64,000 nucleotides of DNA from Methylobacterium sp. J-026. GTDB lineage: Bacteria > Pseudomonadota > Alphaproteobacteria > Rhizobiales > Beijerinckiaceae. The first letter of the stretch is position 1. Each line of letters begins with the position of its first letter. A model generated the notes under the pieces. That model was not told the origin of the DNA and did no database searches. It was given only the letters and a program-made list of their open reading frames with translations. Positions 19,793 to 29,522 of this stretch are shown here, piece by piece. The stretch is taken from contig NZ_JAKSYC010000069.1 in assembly GCF_022829585.1 (NCBI RefSeq), forward strand, positions 1 through 64,000, written 5' to 3'. The position numbers and the translations under genes are program-made.

Positions 19793-22700
19793 ATGAAGGG
19801 CGGCATTTCGGCGCCGTTCATCCGGTTCCCAGTGGCGACCACGCTGATCATGGTCGGCATCCTGTTCCTCGGGGTGGTGGCCTATCCGCTCTTGGGCGTC
19901 GCCCCGCTGCCGCAGGTGGATTTCCCGACGATCCAGGTGACGGCGCAGCTCCCCGGCGGCAGCCCCGAGACGATGGCGTCCTCGGTGGCGCAGCCCCTGG
20001 AGCGGCAGTTCTCGCAGATCCCGGGCGTATCGCAGATGACCTCGACGAGTTCCCTCGGGATCTCGACGGTCACCGTTCAGTTCGAGCTGAACCGCAACAT
20101 CGACGGTGCGGCGAGCGACATCCAGGCGGCGATCAACGCCGCCGGCGGCCAGCTGCCGAAGAACCTGCCGAGCCCGCCGACGTACCGGAAGGTCAACCCG
20201 GCTGATTCGCCGATCCTCCTGCTCTCGGCCACCTCCGACAGCCTGCCCCTGATCGACGTCGACGATGCCGTCGACGTGCAGCTCGCCCAGCGGATCAGCC
20301 AGATCTCCGGCGTCGCGCAGGTCTTCATCGGCGGCCAGCAGAAGCCCGCTATCCGCATCCAGGTTGATCCCGCCAAGCTCGTGGCCAAGGGTCTCTCGCT
20401 GGAGGACGTGCGCACGCAGCTCACCCTGACCACGGTCAACAACCCCAAGGGCAGTATCGACGGCGGCAGCCACAGCTACACGATCTACGCCAACGACCAG
20501 CTCACCGAGGCCAAGAACTGGGACGCCGTGATCGTGGCCTACCAGAACGGCGCGCCCCTGCGCGTGCGCGACATCGGCCACGCGGTGGCCGGCTCCGAGG
20601 ACACCAAGCAGGCCGGCTGGACCAACGGCCAGCGCGGCGTGTTCCTGGTGGTGTTCAAGCAGCCCGGTGCCAACGTGATCGACACGGTGGACAGCATCAA
20701 GGCGCAGCTGCCGCGCCTGACCTCCACCCTCCCGGCCGGGATCAAGATCGGGATCCTGAGCGACCGGACCCAGACCATCCGCGCCTCCGTGGAGGATGTG
20801 CAGTTCACCCTGCTGCTCACCATCGTGCTGGTGGTGGCGGTGATCTTCGTCTTCCTGCGCAGCTTCTGGGCGACGGTGATCCCGAGCGTGACGGTGCCGC
20901 TCGCGCTGCTCGGGGCATGCGCGCTGATGTGGATCGCGGGCTACACCCTCGACAACCTCTCGCTGATGGCGCTCACCATCTCGGTGGGCTTCGTGGTCGA
21001 CGACGCCATCGTCGTGCTGGAGAACATCAGCCGCTACGTGGAGGAGGGGATGCGGCCGATGGAGGCCGCCTTCAAGGGCGCGGGCGAGATCGGCTTCACC
21101 ATCGTGTCGATCTCGGTGTCGCTGATCGCGGTGCTGATCCCGCTCCTGCTGATGGGCGGCATCATCGGCCGACTGTTCCGCGAATTCGCCGTGGTGCTGT
21201 CGATGACGATCGCGGTGTCGGCCTTCGTGTCGCTGACGCTGACGCCGATGATGGCCGCCCGGCTGCTCAAGCCGCACGACGCCGAGCGCCACGGCCGCCT
21301 CTACCGGATGAGCGAGGCCGGGTTCGACTGGCTGCTCTCGGTCTACGAGGACGCCCTCGACGTCGCCCTGCGATTCCGCAAGGTCACGCTCTTGGTCTTC
21401 TTCGCCACCTTGGCGCTGACCGGCTACCTGTTCGTGGCGATCCCGAAGGGCTTCTTCCCGCAGCAGGACACCGGCTTCATGATCGGCGTCACCGAGGCGG
21501 GACAGGACATCTCCTTCTCGGCGATGATGACGCTCCAAGAGAAGGTCGGAGCGATCGTCCAGGCCGACCCGGCGGTGGCCACCGTCGGCATGTCGCTCGG
21601 CGGGAACGGCCAGGCGCTGAACTCGGGCCGCATGTACATCACGCTCAAGCCCCGGGAGGAGCGCGACGTCAACGCGTTCCAGGTGATCGGCCGCCTGCGC
21701 CCGAAGCTCGATCAGGTCGCGGGCATCCGCACCTTCATCCAGGCCACGCAGGACGTGCGCACGGGCGGCCGGACCTCGCGTACGCAGTTCGAATACACGC
21801 TCCAGGACCCGGACCTCGCCGAACTCAACACCTGGGCGCCGCGGATCCTCGACCGGCTGAAGACCCTATCGGAACTGCGCGATGTCGCCACCGACCAGCA
21901 GACCCGGGGCACGACCCTGACGCTGTCGATCGACCGCGACGCCGCCTCGCGCTACGGGATCACGCCCCAGCTGATCGACGACACCCTCTACGACGCCTTC
22001 GGGCAGCGGCAGATCGCGCAGTACTTCACCCAGCTCAACAGCTACCACGTGGTGCTGGAGGTGCTTCCGGCCCTGCAGGGCAGCGTCGAGAGCCTCGACA
22101 AGATCTACATCAAGGCGCCCAACGGCGGCGGCCAGGTGCCGATCGCGGCCTTCGCCCGCTGGACCACCGACCCGGTGGCGCCGCTGGCCGTGAACCACCA
22201 GGGCCAGTTCCCGGCGGTGACGATCAGCTTCAACCTCGCCCCCGACGTGGCGCTGGGCCAGGCGACAGAGGCGATCGGCCAGGCGATGCGCGACCTCCAG
22301 GTGCCGCAAACCGTGGTGAGCGGCTTCCAGGGCACCGCGCAGGCCTTCCAGCAATCGCTCTCGACGGTGCCGCTGCTGATCCTGGCGGCTCTGTTCGTCG
22401 TCTATCTGATCCTCGGCATCCTCTACGAGAGCTTCATCCACCCGATCACCATCCTGTCGACGCTGCCCTCGGCCGGCGTCGGCGCCCTCGCGGTGCTCAT
22501 GTGGGCGGGGTACGATTTCAGCCTGATCGCGCTCATCGGCATCATCCTGCTGATCGGCATCGTGAAGAAGAACGGCATCATGCTGGTCGACTTCGCCATC
22601 GTGGCCGAGCGCGAGGAGGGGCTGACCCCCGAGGAGGCGATCCGCCGGGCCGCGCTGCTGCGCTTCCGCCCGATCCTGATGACCACCATGGCGGCCCTGC

Positions 22701-22963
22701 TCGGGGGCATCCCGCTGATGTTCGCCACCGGGACCGGCTCGGAGATCCGGCAGCCGCTCGGCTACGCCATGGTCGGCGGCCTCGCGGTCAGCCAGATCCT
22801 GACGCTGTTCACGACGCCGGTGATCTACATCTACCTCGACCGGCTGGCGCACCGCTTCTCCTTCTGGGACAAGCCCGGGGCGGTGGACGCGGCCCTGGCC
22901 GATCCCGGGGCGGAGCCGGTCGAGGAAGTCCGGGGACCGCCCGCGCTCCGCGCGGCGGAGTGA
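19793..22963 (+). CDS. RND efflux inner-membrane transporter, MdtB/MdtC-like
   Basis: A 1056-residue proton-driven exporter of the HAE1 RND class. It starts MKGGISAPFIRFPVATTL with the first membrane helix at about 10-30. Two large periplasmic loops and twelve membrane helices follow, with DDAIVVLENISRYVEEG in the helix 4 region (the conserved proton-relay aspartates) and the second-half equivalent GIVKKNGIMLVDFA. PQQDTGFM marks the porter domain. Only one transporter gene and no TolC-like outer-membrane channel are adjacent, so the channel must come from elsewhere. Substrates cannot be predicted. Confidence 0.92.
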   Translation: MKGGISAPFIRFPVATTLIMVGILFLGVVAYPLLGVAPLPQVDFPTIQVTAQLPGGSPETMASSVAQPLERQFSQIPGVSQMTSTSSLGISTVTVQFELNRNIDGAASDIQAAINAAGGQLPKNLPSPPTYRKVNPADSPILLLSATSDSLPLIDVDDAVDVQLAQRISQISGVAQVFIGGQQKPAIRIQVDPAKLVAKGLSLEDVRTQLTLTTVNNPKGSIDGGSHSYTIYANDQLTEAKNWDAVIVAYQNGAPLRVRDIGHAVAGSEDTKQAGWTNGQRGVFLVVFKQPGANVIDTVDSIKAQLPRLTSTLPAGIKIGILSDRTQTIRASVEDVQFTLLLTIVLVVAVIFVFLRSFWATVIPSVTVPLALLGACALMWIAGYTLDNLSLMALTISVGFVVDDAIVVLENISRYVEEGMRPMEAAFKGAGEIGFTIVSISVSLIAVLIPLLLMGGIIGRLFREFAVVLSMTIAVSAFVSLTLTPMMAARLLKPHDAERHGRLYRMSEAGFDWLLSVYEDALDVALRFRKVTLLVFFATLALTGYLFVAIPKGFFPQQDTGFMIGVTEAGQDISFSAMMTLQEKVGAIVQADPAVATVGMSLGGNGQALNSGRMYITLKPREERDVNAFQVIGRLRPKLDQVAGIRTFIQATQDVRTGGRTSRTQFEYTLQDPDLAELNTWAPRILDRLKTLSELRDVATDQQTRGTTLTLSIDRDAASRYGITPQLIDDTLYDAFGQRQIAQYFTQLNSYHVVLEVLPALQGSVESLDKIYIKAPNGGGQVPIAAFARWTTDPVAPLAVNHQGQFPAVTISFNLAPDVALGQATEAIGQAMRDLQVPQTVVSGFQGTAQAFQQSLSTVPLLILAALFVVYLILGILYESFIHPITILSTLPSAGVGALAVLMWAGYDFSLIALIGIILLIGIVKKNGIMLVDFAIVAEREEGLTPEEAIRRAALLRFRPILMTTMAALLGGIPLMFATGTGSEIRQPLGYAMVGGLAVSQILTLFTTPVIYIYLDRLAHRFSFWDKPGAVDAALADPGAEPVEEVRGPPALRAAE

Positions 22964-23113
22964 TCCGCGTCCCCGCGCGCAGCGCGACGCGGAAGCCAGT
23001 CTGACGCTCACGGCAGCGCGGCCCTGTCACCGGACCCGGCTTGGCGCGGGCCGAGGCTGACCCAGGTGAGCCGGGTCCGGCCCCGCGGGGCAGCTTAAAA
23101 TCAAAGGACGCGC

Positions 23114-24268
23114 ATGAGCCAGACCCTGCCGCTGCGCGGGCTGACCGTCCTGGCCCTGGAGCAGGCGGTGGCCGCGCCCTACTGCACCGCGCGGCTCGCG
23201 GATGCCGGCGCCCGGGTCATCAAGATCGAGCGCCCGGAGGGGGATTTCGCCCGCGGCTACGACGATGCGGTGAACGGGCTGGCCAGCTACTTCGTCTGGC
23301 TCAACCGCGGCAAGGAGAGCTTCGTCGCCGACATCAAGGATCCGGAGGATGCGCGCCTCCTGCACGCGGTCCTCGCCCGGGCCGACGTGTTCGTCCAGAA
23401 TCTCGCCCCCGGTGCCGCCGCCCGGGCGGGCTTCGGCGCGGCGGACCTGCGCGCGCGCTACCCGCGGCTGATCACCGTGGACATCTCCGGCTACGGCACC
23501 GGCCACGCCTACAGCGCCATGAAGGCCTACGACCTGCTGGTCCAGGCCGAGAGCGGGCTTGCCGGGATCACCGGCCATCCGGCCGGGCCCGGCCGGGTCG
23601 GCGTCTCGGTCTGCGACGTGGCCTGCGGGATGGATGCCCATGCCGCCGTGCTGGAGGCGCTGATCGCCCGGGGAATCTCGGGGCAGGGCTGTGCCCTCGA
23701 CGTGAGCCTGTTCGGCGCCGCCGCCGACTGGATGACTGTGCCGCTGCTCTATTTCGAGGGCACAGGCCGGGTCCCGCAGCGGGTCGGCCTCGCCCATCCG
23801 TCGATCTGCCCCTACGGCGCCTTCCCCACGGCCGATGACAGCCTGGTGCTGATCTCGATCCAGAACGAGCGTGAATGGGCCCGCTTCTGTGCGTCGGTGC
23901 TGGAGGACCCCGACCTCGCCACCGCCGAGGGATACGCGTCGAACACGGCCCGCGTGGCCAATCGGGACGCGGTCGATCTCCGGGTCGGGGCCGCGCTGGT
24001 ACGGCTGTCCCGCGACGCGGCGGCGGCCCGGCTGAAGGCCGCCGGGACCGCCTACGGCTTCGTCAACACGCTGGCAGACTTGGCCGCCCATCCGGCCCTC
24101 GTGCGCAGTGTGGTCGAGACACAGGCCGGACCCGCCCGGATCGTGGCGCCGCCTGTGCTGATCGACGGGCAGGTGCGGGCGCTCGGTCCGGTCCCCGAAA
24201 TCGGCCAGCACACTGCGCGGATCCGGGCCGAGTTCGCGCCCCCTGGAAGCAGCGGGCGGAACGCATGA
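23114..24268 (+). CDS. CaiB/BaiF family (class III) CoA-transferase
   Basis: A 384-residue CoA-transferase that moves CoA between carboxylic acids. It carries the N-terminal LRGLTVLALEQAVAAPYCT, the LNRGKESFVADIKDPED segment, and the catalytic aspartate D140 in AYDLLVQAESG. ATG 23114 has AAAGGA upstream. It opens a four-gene operon (CoA-transferase, short-chain dehydrogenase, acyl-CoA dehydrogenase, MaoC-like hydratase) that would activate, oxidise and hydrate an organic acid. The acid is not identified. Confidence 0.9.
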   Translation: MSQTLPLRGLTVLALEQAVAAPYCTARLADAGARVIKIERPEGDFARGYDDAVNGLASYFVWLNRGKESFVADIKDPEDARLLHAVLARADVFVQNLAPGAAARAGFGAADLRARYPRLITVDISGYGTGHAYSAMKAYDLLVQAESGLAGITGHPAGPGRVGVSVCDVACGMDAHAAVLEALIARGISGQGCALDVSLFGAAADWMTVPLLYFEGTGRVPQRVGLAHPSICPYGAFPTADDSLVLISIQNEREWARFCASVLEDPDLATAEGYASNTARVANRDAVDLRVGAALVRLSRDAAAARLKAAGTAYGFVNTLADLAAHPALVRSVVETQAGPARIVAPPVLIDGQVRALGPVPEIGQHTARIRAEFAPPGSSGRNA

Positions 24269-24285
24269 CCGAACGGGAGGTGACG

Positions 24286-25035
24286 ATGAGGCTCGAGGGC
24301 AAGATCGCGATCGTGACGGGGGCCGGCGGCGGTTTCGGGGCGGGGATCGCCCAACGTTTCGCCGCCGAGGGGGCCCGGGTCGCCTGCGTCGACATTGATG
24401 CGGCGGCCGCTGGGCGGGTGGCGGGCGAGATCGGCGCGAATGCCCTCGCGGTCGGTGCGGATGTGGGCGAGGCCGCCGATGTCGAGGCCGCCGTCGCGGC
24501 GACCCGGGAGCGGTTCGGCGACCCGCACATCCTCGTCAACAATGCCGGCACCACCCACCGCAACAAGCCGCTGCTGGAGGTGACGGAGGACGAGTTCGAC
24601 CGGGTCTTTCGGGTGAACGTGAAGTCGATCTTCCATTTCGTCCGGGCGGTGGCGCCGCTCATGCGCGACGGCGGCGGCGGCGTGATCCTGACCGTCAGCT
24701 CGACGGCGGCTCTGCGGCCGCGCCCCGGGCTCACCTGGTACAACGCCTCCAAGGGGGCGGCGAGCCTGGCCTCGAAGTCGCTGGCCCTGGAGCTGGCGCC
24801 TTGGAAGATCCGGGTGAACGCCCTCTGCCCGGTCATGGGGGCGACCGGGTTGCTCGAGCAGTTCATGGGCATGCCCGATACGCAAGAGAACCGCGCGCGG
24901 TTCATCGCCTCGATCCCGCTCGGGCGGTTGTCCCAGGCGAGCGACATCGCGGCGGCGGCCCTCTTCCTCGCCTCCGACGAAGCCGCCTTCATCACCGGCG
25001 TCGACCTGCCGGTCGATGGCGGGCGCACCGCCTGA
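24286..25035 (+). CDS. Short-chain dehydrogenase/reductase
   Basis: A 249-residue classical SDR. It has the cofactor-binding TGAGGGFG at residues 11-18, NNAG near 86-89, the catalytic serine in TVSSTAAL, and Y152 and K156 in WYNASKG. An acidic residue after beta-2 (CVDIDA) suggests NAD rather than NADP. I choose ATG 24286 because GGGAGG lies 6 bases before it and the protein then begins MRLEGKIAIVTG. ATG 24265 overlaps the upstream stop but adds an odd leader. Probably oxidises a 3-hydroxyacyl-CoA or related alcohol in this pathway. Confidence 0.9.
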   Translation: MRLEGKIAIVTGAGGGFGAGIAQRFAAEGARVACVDIDAAAAGRVAGEIGANALAVGADVGEAADVEAAVAATRERFGDPHILVNNAGTTHRNKPLLEVTEDEFDRVFRVNVKSIFHFVRAVAPLMRDGGGGVILTVSSTAALRPRPGLTWYNASKGAASLASKSLALELAPWKIRVNALCPVMGATGLLEQFMGMPDTQENRARFIASIPLGRLSQASDIAAAALFLASDEAAFITGVDLPVDGGRTA

Positions 25036-25045
25036 GGAGCCTGCC

Positions 25046-26194
25046 ATGGAAGCCTATACCGAGATCCGCGAGGCCGTGGCGAAGCTCTGCGCGGGCTTCC
25101 CCGGCCCGTACTGGCGGGCGCTCGACCGGGAGATGGCCTACCCGACCGCGTTCGTGAACGGGCTGACCGAGAGCGGCTACCTGTCGGTCCTGATCCCGGA
25201 GGAGTACGGCGGCTCCGGCCTGCCGCTCTCCGCGGCGGCGGCGATCCTGGAGGAGGTGCAGCGGGCGGGCTGCAACGGCGGCGCCTGTCACGCCCAGATG
25301 TACACGATGGGTACGCTGCTGCGGCACGGATCCGACGCCCAGAAGGCGGCGTATCTGCCGGCGATCGCCGAAGGACGCCTGCGGCTCCAGGCCTTCGGGG
25401 TAACCGAGCCGACCTCCGGCACCGACACCGGCAGCCTCAAGACCACGGCACGCCGCGAGGGCGACCACTACGTGGTCAACGGCCAGAAGATCTGGACCAG
25501 CCGCGCAGAGCATTCGGACCTGATGCTGCTGCTCGCCCGCACGACGCCCCGGGCCGAGGGCATGAAGCGCACCGACGGGCTGTCGGTGCTCCTCGTCGAC
25601 ATGCGCGAGGCGCGGGACAGCGGGCTCACCATCCGCCCGATCCGGACGATGATGAACCACGCCACCACGGAGGTGTTCTTCGACAATCTCCGCGTCCCGG
25701 CGCAAAACCTGATCGGCGAGGAGGGCAGGGGCTTCCGCTACATCCTGTCCGGCATGAACGCCGAGCGCATCCTGATCGCCGCGGAATGCGTGGGCGACGC
25801 CAAGTGGTTCATCGACCGGGCAAGGGCCTATGCGGGGGAGCGCTCGGTCTTCGGCCGGCCGATCGGCGCGAACCAAGGCGTGCAGTTCCCGATCGCGAAG
25901 GCCTACGCCAACATGCGCGCGGCCGAGCTGATGGTGCGCGAAGCGCTCGCCCTCTACGAGGGCGGCGCGAATCCCGGGGCGGAGGCCAACATGGCCAAGA
26001 TGCTGGCGGCCGACGCCTCGTTCGAGGCGGCCAATGTCTGCATCCAGACCCATGGCGGCTTCGGCTTCGCGGAGGAATACGACGTGGAGCGCAAGTTCCG
26101 CGAGACCCGCCTCTACCAAGTCGCGCCGATCTCCACGAACCTCATCCTGGCCTACCTGTCCGAGCACGTGCTCGGCCTGCCGCGCTCCTACTGA
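25046..26194 (+). CDS. Acyl-CoA dehydrogenase
   Basis: A 382-residue FAD-dependent dehydrogenase that introduces an alpha-beta double bond into acyl-CoA. Recognisable are the FAD-contact stretch AFGVTEPTSGTDTGS, WTSRAEHSD, the GERSVFGRPIGANQGVQF helix, and the C-terminal THGGFGFAEEYDVERKFR with the expected catalytic glutamate region. The start at ATG 25046 is 10 bases after the SDR stop, with GAGGAG just upstream. Electrons would pass to ETF; no ETF genes are here. Confidence 0.92.
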   Translation: MEAYTEIREAVAKLCAGFPGPYWRALDREMAYPTAFVNGLTESGYLSVLIPEEYGGSGLPLSAAAAILEEVQRAGCNGGACHAQMYTMGTLLRHGSDAQKAAYLPAIAEGRLRLQAFGVTEPTSGTDTGSLKTTARREGDHYVVNGQKIWTSRAEHSDLMLLLARTTPRAEGMKRTDGLSVLLVDMREARDSGLTIRPIRTMMNHATTEVFFDNLRVPAQNLIGEEGRGFRYILSGMNAERILIAAECVGDAKWFIDRARAYAGERSVFGRPIGANQGVQFPIAKAYANMRAAELMVREALALYEGGANPGAEANMAKMLAADASFEAANVCIQTHGGFGFAEEYDVERKFRETRLYQVAPISTNLILAYLSEHVLGLPRSY

Positions 26195-26195
26195 C

Positions 26196-27029
26196 ATGAT
26201 GGACTTCGCCGCCTGGATCGGCCGGACCCGCACGCAATCGGACCTCGTCACGCCGCGGCTGCTGGCCGAGTTCCGCGCCACCTTCGCGCCGCATCTGGCG
26301 CCGGTCGCCGACGGGACGGCGCCGCCGGCCCTGCACTGGTGCCTCGCCCCGGAGACGGCGCCCGCCGAGTCCCTCGGGCCGGACGGCCATGCCGCCAAGG
26401 GTGGTTTTCTGCCGCCGGTGCCGCTGCCGCGCCGGATGTGGGCGGGCGGGCAGATCGAGACTCTATCCGCGTTGCGCGAGGGCGACCACGTCACCCGGAC
26501 CGAGACGGTGCGGGATGTGGCCTTCAAGGATGGGCGCAGCGGCCGGCTGTGCTTCGTCACGGTCGAGCACGCGGTCGCCACCGACCGCGGCGTGGCGATC
26601 CGGGAGCGGCAGGACATCGTCTATCGGGAAGCCGCCGGCGCGCAGACCGGGGCAGCGGCCGCGGCCGAGCGCGACGATCCGGGTGCCTACGATACGGTCT
26701 GGTCCGTGCCGGCGACGCCGACGCTCCTGTTCCGTTACTCGGCCATGACCTTCAACGGTCATCGGTTCCACTACGACCAGCCCTACGCCATGCAGGTGGA
26801 GGGCTATGCCGACCTCGTGGTCCACGGGCCGATGCAGGCGACGCTCCTGATGAACCTCGCCGCCACGATGCTCGGCCAGGTTCCGCGGCTGTTTCGCTAT
26901 CGCGGCCTCTCGCCGATGACCGCCAACCAGATTTTTCGCGTCTGCGGCCGGCGGACTGGGGAGCGGTTCGAGGGCGTGACGCTGGATGCAGCGCGCGGCG
27001 TCTGCATGCGGGCGCACGCAGAAGTGTGA
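26196..27029 (+). CDS. MaoC/FAS1-like acyl-CoA hydratase
   Basis: About 277 residues beginning at ATG 26196, one base after the dehydrogenase stop. It is a double hot-dog protein: the N-terminal half resembles the FAS1-like dehydratase domain, and the C-terminal half carries FNGHRFHYDQPYA, the MaoC hydratase motif with the catalytic His and Asp. The closest described relatives are mesaconyl-CoA hydratase type enzymes; mesaconyl or itaconyl substrates are possibilities, not shown. It completes the oxidation-hydration pair of the operon. Confidence 0.82.
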   Translation: MMDFAAWIGRTRTQSDLVTPRLLAEFRATFAPHLAPVADGTAPPALHWCLAPETAPAESLGPDGHAAKGGFLPPVPLPRRMWAGGQIETLSALREGDHVTRTETVRDVAFKDGRSGRLCFVTVEHAVATDRGVAIRERQDIVYREAAGAQTGAAAAAERDDPGAYDTVWSVPATPTLLFRYSAMTFNGHRFHYDQPYAMQVEGYADLVVHGPMQATLLMNLAATMLGQVPRLFRYRGLSPMTANQIFRVCGRRTGERFEGVTLDAARGVCMRAHAEV

Positions 27030-27095
27030 GCGCGGGTTCGGCCAGTCACGGCTCGCACCGAATCACGCCGTCGTCCCGCGACTGTCCAAGACGCA

Positions 27096-27144
27096 CCCTC
27101 ATCCCGAGGGCACACCGCATTGCGGGCGCAGTTCGGGATGAGGG
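27096..27144. repeat. Palindromic element between convergent genes (12-bp arms)
   Basis: CCCTCATCCCGA at 27096-27107 is perfectly complementary to TCGGGATGAGGG at 27133-27144. The 25-base centre contains a further short palindrome (CCGCA-T-TGCGG). It lies in the 133-base gap between the MaoC-like gene and ohr. The CCTCATCC ... GGATGAGG style matches dispersed palindromes common in Rhizobiales genomes. It may also act as a bidirectional terminator. Confidence 0.65.
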
Positions 27145-27162
27145 ACGGATCGATAGAGGCGC

Positions 27163-27588
27163 TCAGGCGAGCGTCAGGCCGACATTCACGTTGCCGCGGG
27201 TGGCGTTCGAGTACGGGCAGACCTGATGGGCGGCGTCCACCAACTTCTGCGCGTCGGCGCGGTCGAGGCCCGGCAGGCTGACCTTCAGATCGGCGGTGAT
27301 GCCGAAACCGCCCTCGGAGCGCGGCCCGATGCCGACATCGGCGGTGACGCTGGTCTCGGCCGGGACCTTCAGCTGCAGCGACGGGGCGACGGCCTTCATG
27401 GCGCCGAGGAAGCAGGCCGAGTAGCCGGAGGCGAAGAGCTGCTCCGGATTCGCACCCGGACCACCCGCGCCGCCCAGTTCCTTCGGGGTCGAGAGCTTGA
27501 CCTCGAAGCTGCCGTCGGCGGTCCGGGCCGCGCCGTCGCGGCCTCCGGTGGCGGTGGCGGTGGTGCGGTACTTCACGTCGACGGACAT
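27163..27588 (-). CDS. ohr: Organic hydroperoxide resistance protein (OsmC/Ohr family)
   Basis: A 141-residue thiol peroxidase of the Ohr group, which reduces organic hydroperoxides using lipoylated partners. The two redox cysteines are C59 in NPEQLFASGYSACF and C124 in QVCPYSNATRGN, both diagnostic of Ohr rather than OsmC. ATG 27588 (MSVDVKY) has GGAG at good spacing; the TTG two codons upstream is less likely. No adjacent OhrR regulator is seen. Confidence 0.92.
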   Translation of the reverse strand: MSVDVKYRTTATATGGRDGAARTADGSFEVKLSTPKELGGAGGPGANPEQLFASGYSACFLGAMKAVAPSLQLKVPAETSVTADVGIGPRSEGGFGITADLKVSLPGLDRADAQKLVDAAHQVCPYSNATRGNVNVGLTLA

Positions 27589-27676
27589 CGGCAATCTCCG
27601 GTTTCAGGGCAAGGGCGGCATCTAGGGGCCTGCCGCCGGCTGCACAGCCCCGATTTAGATTGTGCGCAATCGAAAT

Positions 27677-29398
27677 TCAAGGATCGATCAGCATGAACCG
27701 GTCGACATCCACGAGCCCGCGATCGGTGATCTTGAGGTGCGGGATGACCGGCAGCGGCAGGAACGCCACCTGCAGGAACGGCTCCGGGAGGACCACGCCG
27801 AGGCTGCGCGCGGCGGCCCTGAGCGCCACCAGGGCGTGCCGGATCGCCTCGAACGGCATCAGGCTCATCAGGCCGGCGACCGGCAGGGCGATCTCGGCGA
27901 GCACGCGGCCGCCCTCGACCACGACGAAGCCGCCCTCGATCTCGCCGAGCCGGTTCACCGCGACGGCCATGTCGGCCTCGTCGACGCCCACCACCGTGAT
28001 GTTGTGGCTGTCGTGCCCGACCGACGAGGCGATGGCGCCGCGCTTCAGGCCGAATCCCTTCACGAAGGCGACGCCGATCCCGCGCTCCCCCGGCGGCGTC
28101 CGGCCGTGGCGCTCCACGACCGCGACCTTGATGGCATCCTGATCAAGGTCGACCCGGCGCTCGCCGCCGACATAGGGCAGGCTCAGATCGTGGCGCAGGG
28201 TGATGATCTGGCCCGGGACGACGCCGATCACGGGTGTCGACGGCCCGGAGCCCGGGGCTGCGAAATCCGCGCCCGTCACGCGCCGCGCGCGGACGCTGCC
28301 GCGGCCGATCGGCGTCACGGGGGGCCGCGCGTCGAACAGCGCCGCGTCCACCGGTCGCCCGGCGGCGAAGACCTGCGAGACGGCGCAAATCTCCAGATCG
28401 TCGAGCGCCACGAGGTCGGCGCGCTGGCCGGGGGCGACGAGGCCGCGGTCGAACAGGCCGAAGGCCCGCGCGGCCGACCACGACGCCGCCCGGTAGGCGG
28501 CCAGCGGCGGGGCGCCGAGGGCGATGGCGGTGCGGATGATGTGGTCGAGATGCCCCTCCTCGGCGATGTCCAGGGGATTCCGGTCGTCGGTGCAGAAGGC
28601 CAGGAACGGCGCCGTGCGCTCGGTCAGGATCGGCGCCAGGGCGTGCAGATCCTTGCAGACCGAGCCCTCCCGGATCAGCACGGTCATGCCCTTGGACAGT
28701 TTCTCCATCGCCTCTTCGGGCGTCGTCGCCTCGTGCTCGGTGCGGATGCCGGCCGCGATGTAGCCGTTGAGCGCGGCGCCGCGCAGCAGGGGCGCGTGGC
28801 CGTCGATGTGCCGGCCCTGGAACGCCGCGAGTTTGTCCAACACGCCCGGATCGCCCGCGAGCACGCCCGGAAAATTCATGAACTCGGCGAGTCCGATCAC
28901 CTTGGGATGGCCTGCGAAGGCCAGCAGGTCCGCGGCAGAGATCCGCGCCCCCGATGTCTCCAGGTGGTCGGTGGCTGGGACGCAGGAGGAGAGCTGCACC
29001 CGCAGGTCCATGGCCAGCGTCCCGGCGGAGTCCAGGAACCAACCGAAGGCCTCGGTCCCGAGGACGTTGGCCATCTCGTGCGGGTCGCAGATCCCCGTCG
29101 TGACCCCGTGGGGCAGGACGCAGCGCTCGAATTCCTGCGGCGGCATGAGCGAGGATTCGACGTGGAAATGCGTGTCGATGAAGCCAGGCACGACGATGCG
29201 GCCGGACAGGTCAATCTCCCGCCGCCCGCGATACGTGTCGAAGGTGCCGACGATCCGGTCGCCGCAGATCGCGATGTCCGAGGCGACGATGTCGCCGGTG
29301 ACGAGATCGAGGAAGCGGCCCCCCTTCAGGACGAGGTCGGCCTCGACGCGCCCCTGGCCCTGGTCGATCGCCCGTCGCAGGAAGTCCACCTGATCCAT
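27677..29398 (-). CDS. ade: Adenine deaminase
   Basis: A 573-residue amidohydrolase that converts adenine to hypoxanthine and ammonia in purine salvage. The metal site motif DTHFHVESS and the [31 protein letters not shown] and FCTDDR segments follow the family order. The C-terminal domain contains [14 protein letters not shown], specific to adenine deaminases. I place the start at ATG 29398 ([10 protein letters not shown]) with a short GAGG-like site; ATG 29434 is also in frame. It is divergent from ilvD. Confidence 0.92.
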   Translation of the reverse strand: MDQVDFLRRAIDQGQGRVEADLVLKGGRFLDLVTGDIVASDIAICGDRIVGTFDTYRGRREIDLSGRIVVPGFIDTHFHVESSLMPPQEFERCVLPHGVTTGICDPHEMANVLGTEAFGWFLDSAGTLAMDLRVQLSSCVPATDHLETSGARISAADLLAFAGHPKVIGLAEFMNFPGVLAGDPGVLDKLAAFQGRHIDGHAPLLRGAALNGYIAAGIRTEHEATTPEEAMEKLSKGMTVLIREGSVCKDLHALAPILTERTAPFLAFCTDDRNPLDIAEEGHLDHIIRTAIALGAPPLAAYRAASWSAARAFGLFDRGLVAPGQRADLVALDDLEICAVSQVFAAGRPVDAALFDARPPVTPIGRGSVRARRVTGADFAAPGSGPSTPVIGVVPGQIITLRHDLSLPYVGGERRVDLDQDAIKVAVVERHGRTPPGERGIGVAFVKGFGLKRGAIASSVGHDSHNITVVGVDEADMAVAVNRLGEIEGGFVVVEGGRVLAEIALPVAGLMSLMPFEAIRHALVALRAAARSLGVVLPEPFLQVAFLPLPVIPHLKITDRGLVDVDRFMLIDP

Positions 29399-29522
29399 CA
29401 CGCCTCGCTCCACCCCGGCATCTGCCAGGAGCATGCCACGGATGCACGGCCCGCGGCGACGCTTGCGGCCGCGCGGCGGCGGGCGCAGAAGCCCTGCACC
29501 TTCAAACCGATCGAAGCTCGCG

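Noticed and set aside
19751-21538. 595-codon open frame opposite the RND pump, rich in H, R, D and E
   Set aside because: Antisense shadow of a high-GC gene: its composition mirrors third-position GC of the real frame and it shows no domain pattern.
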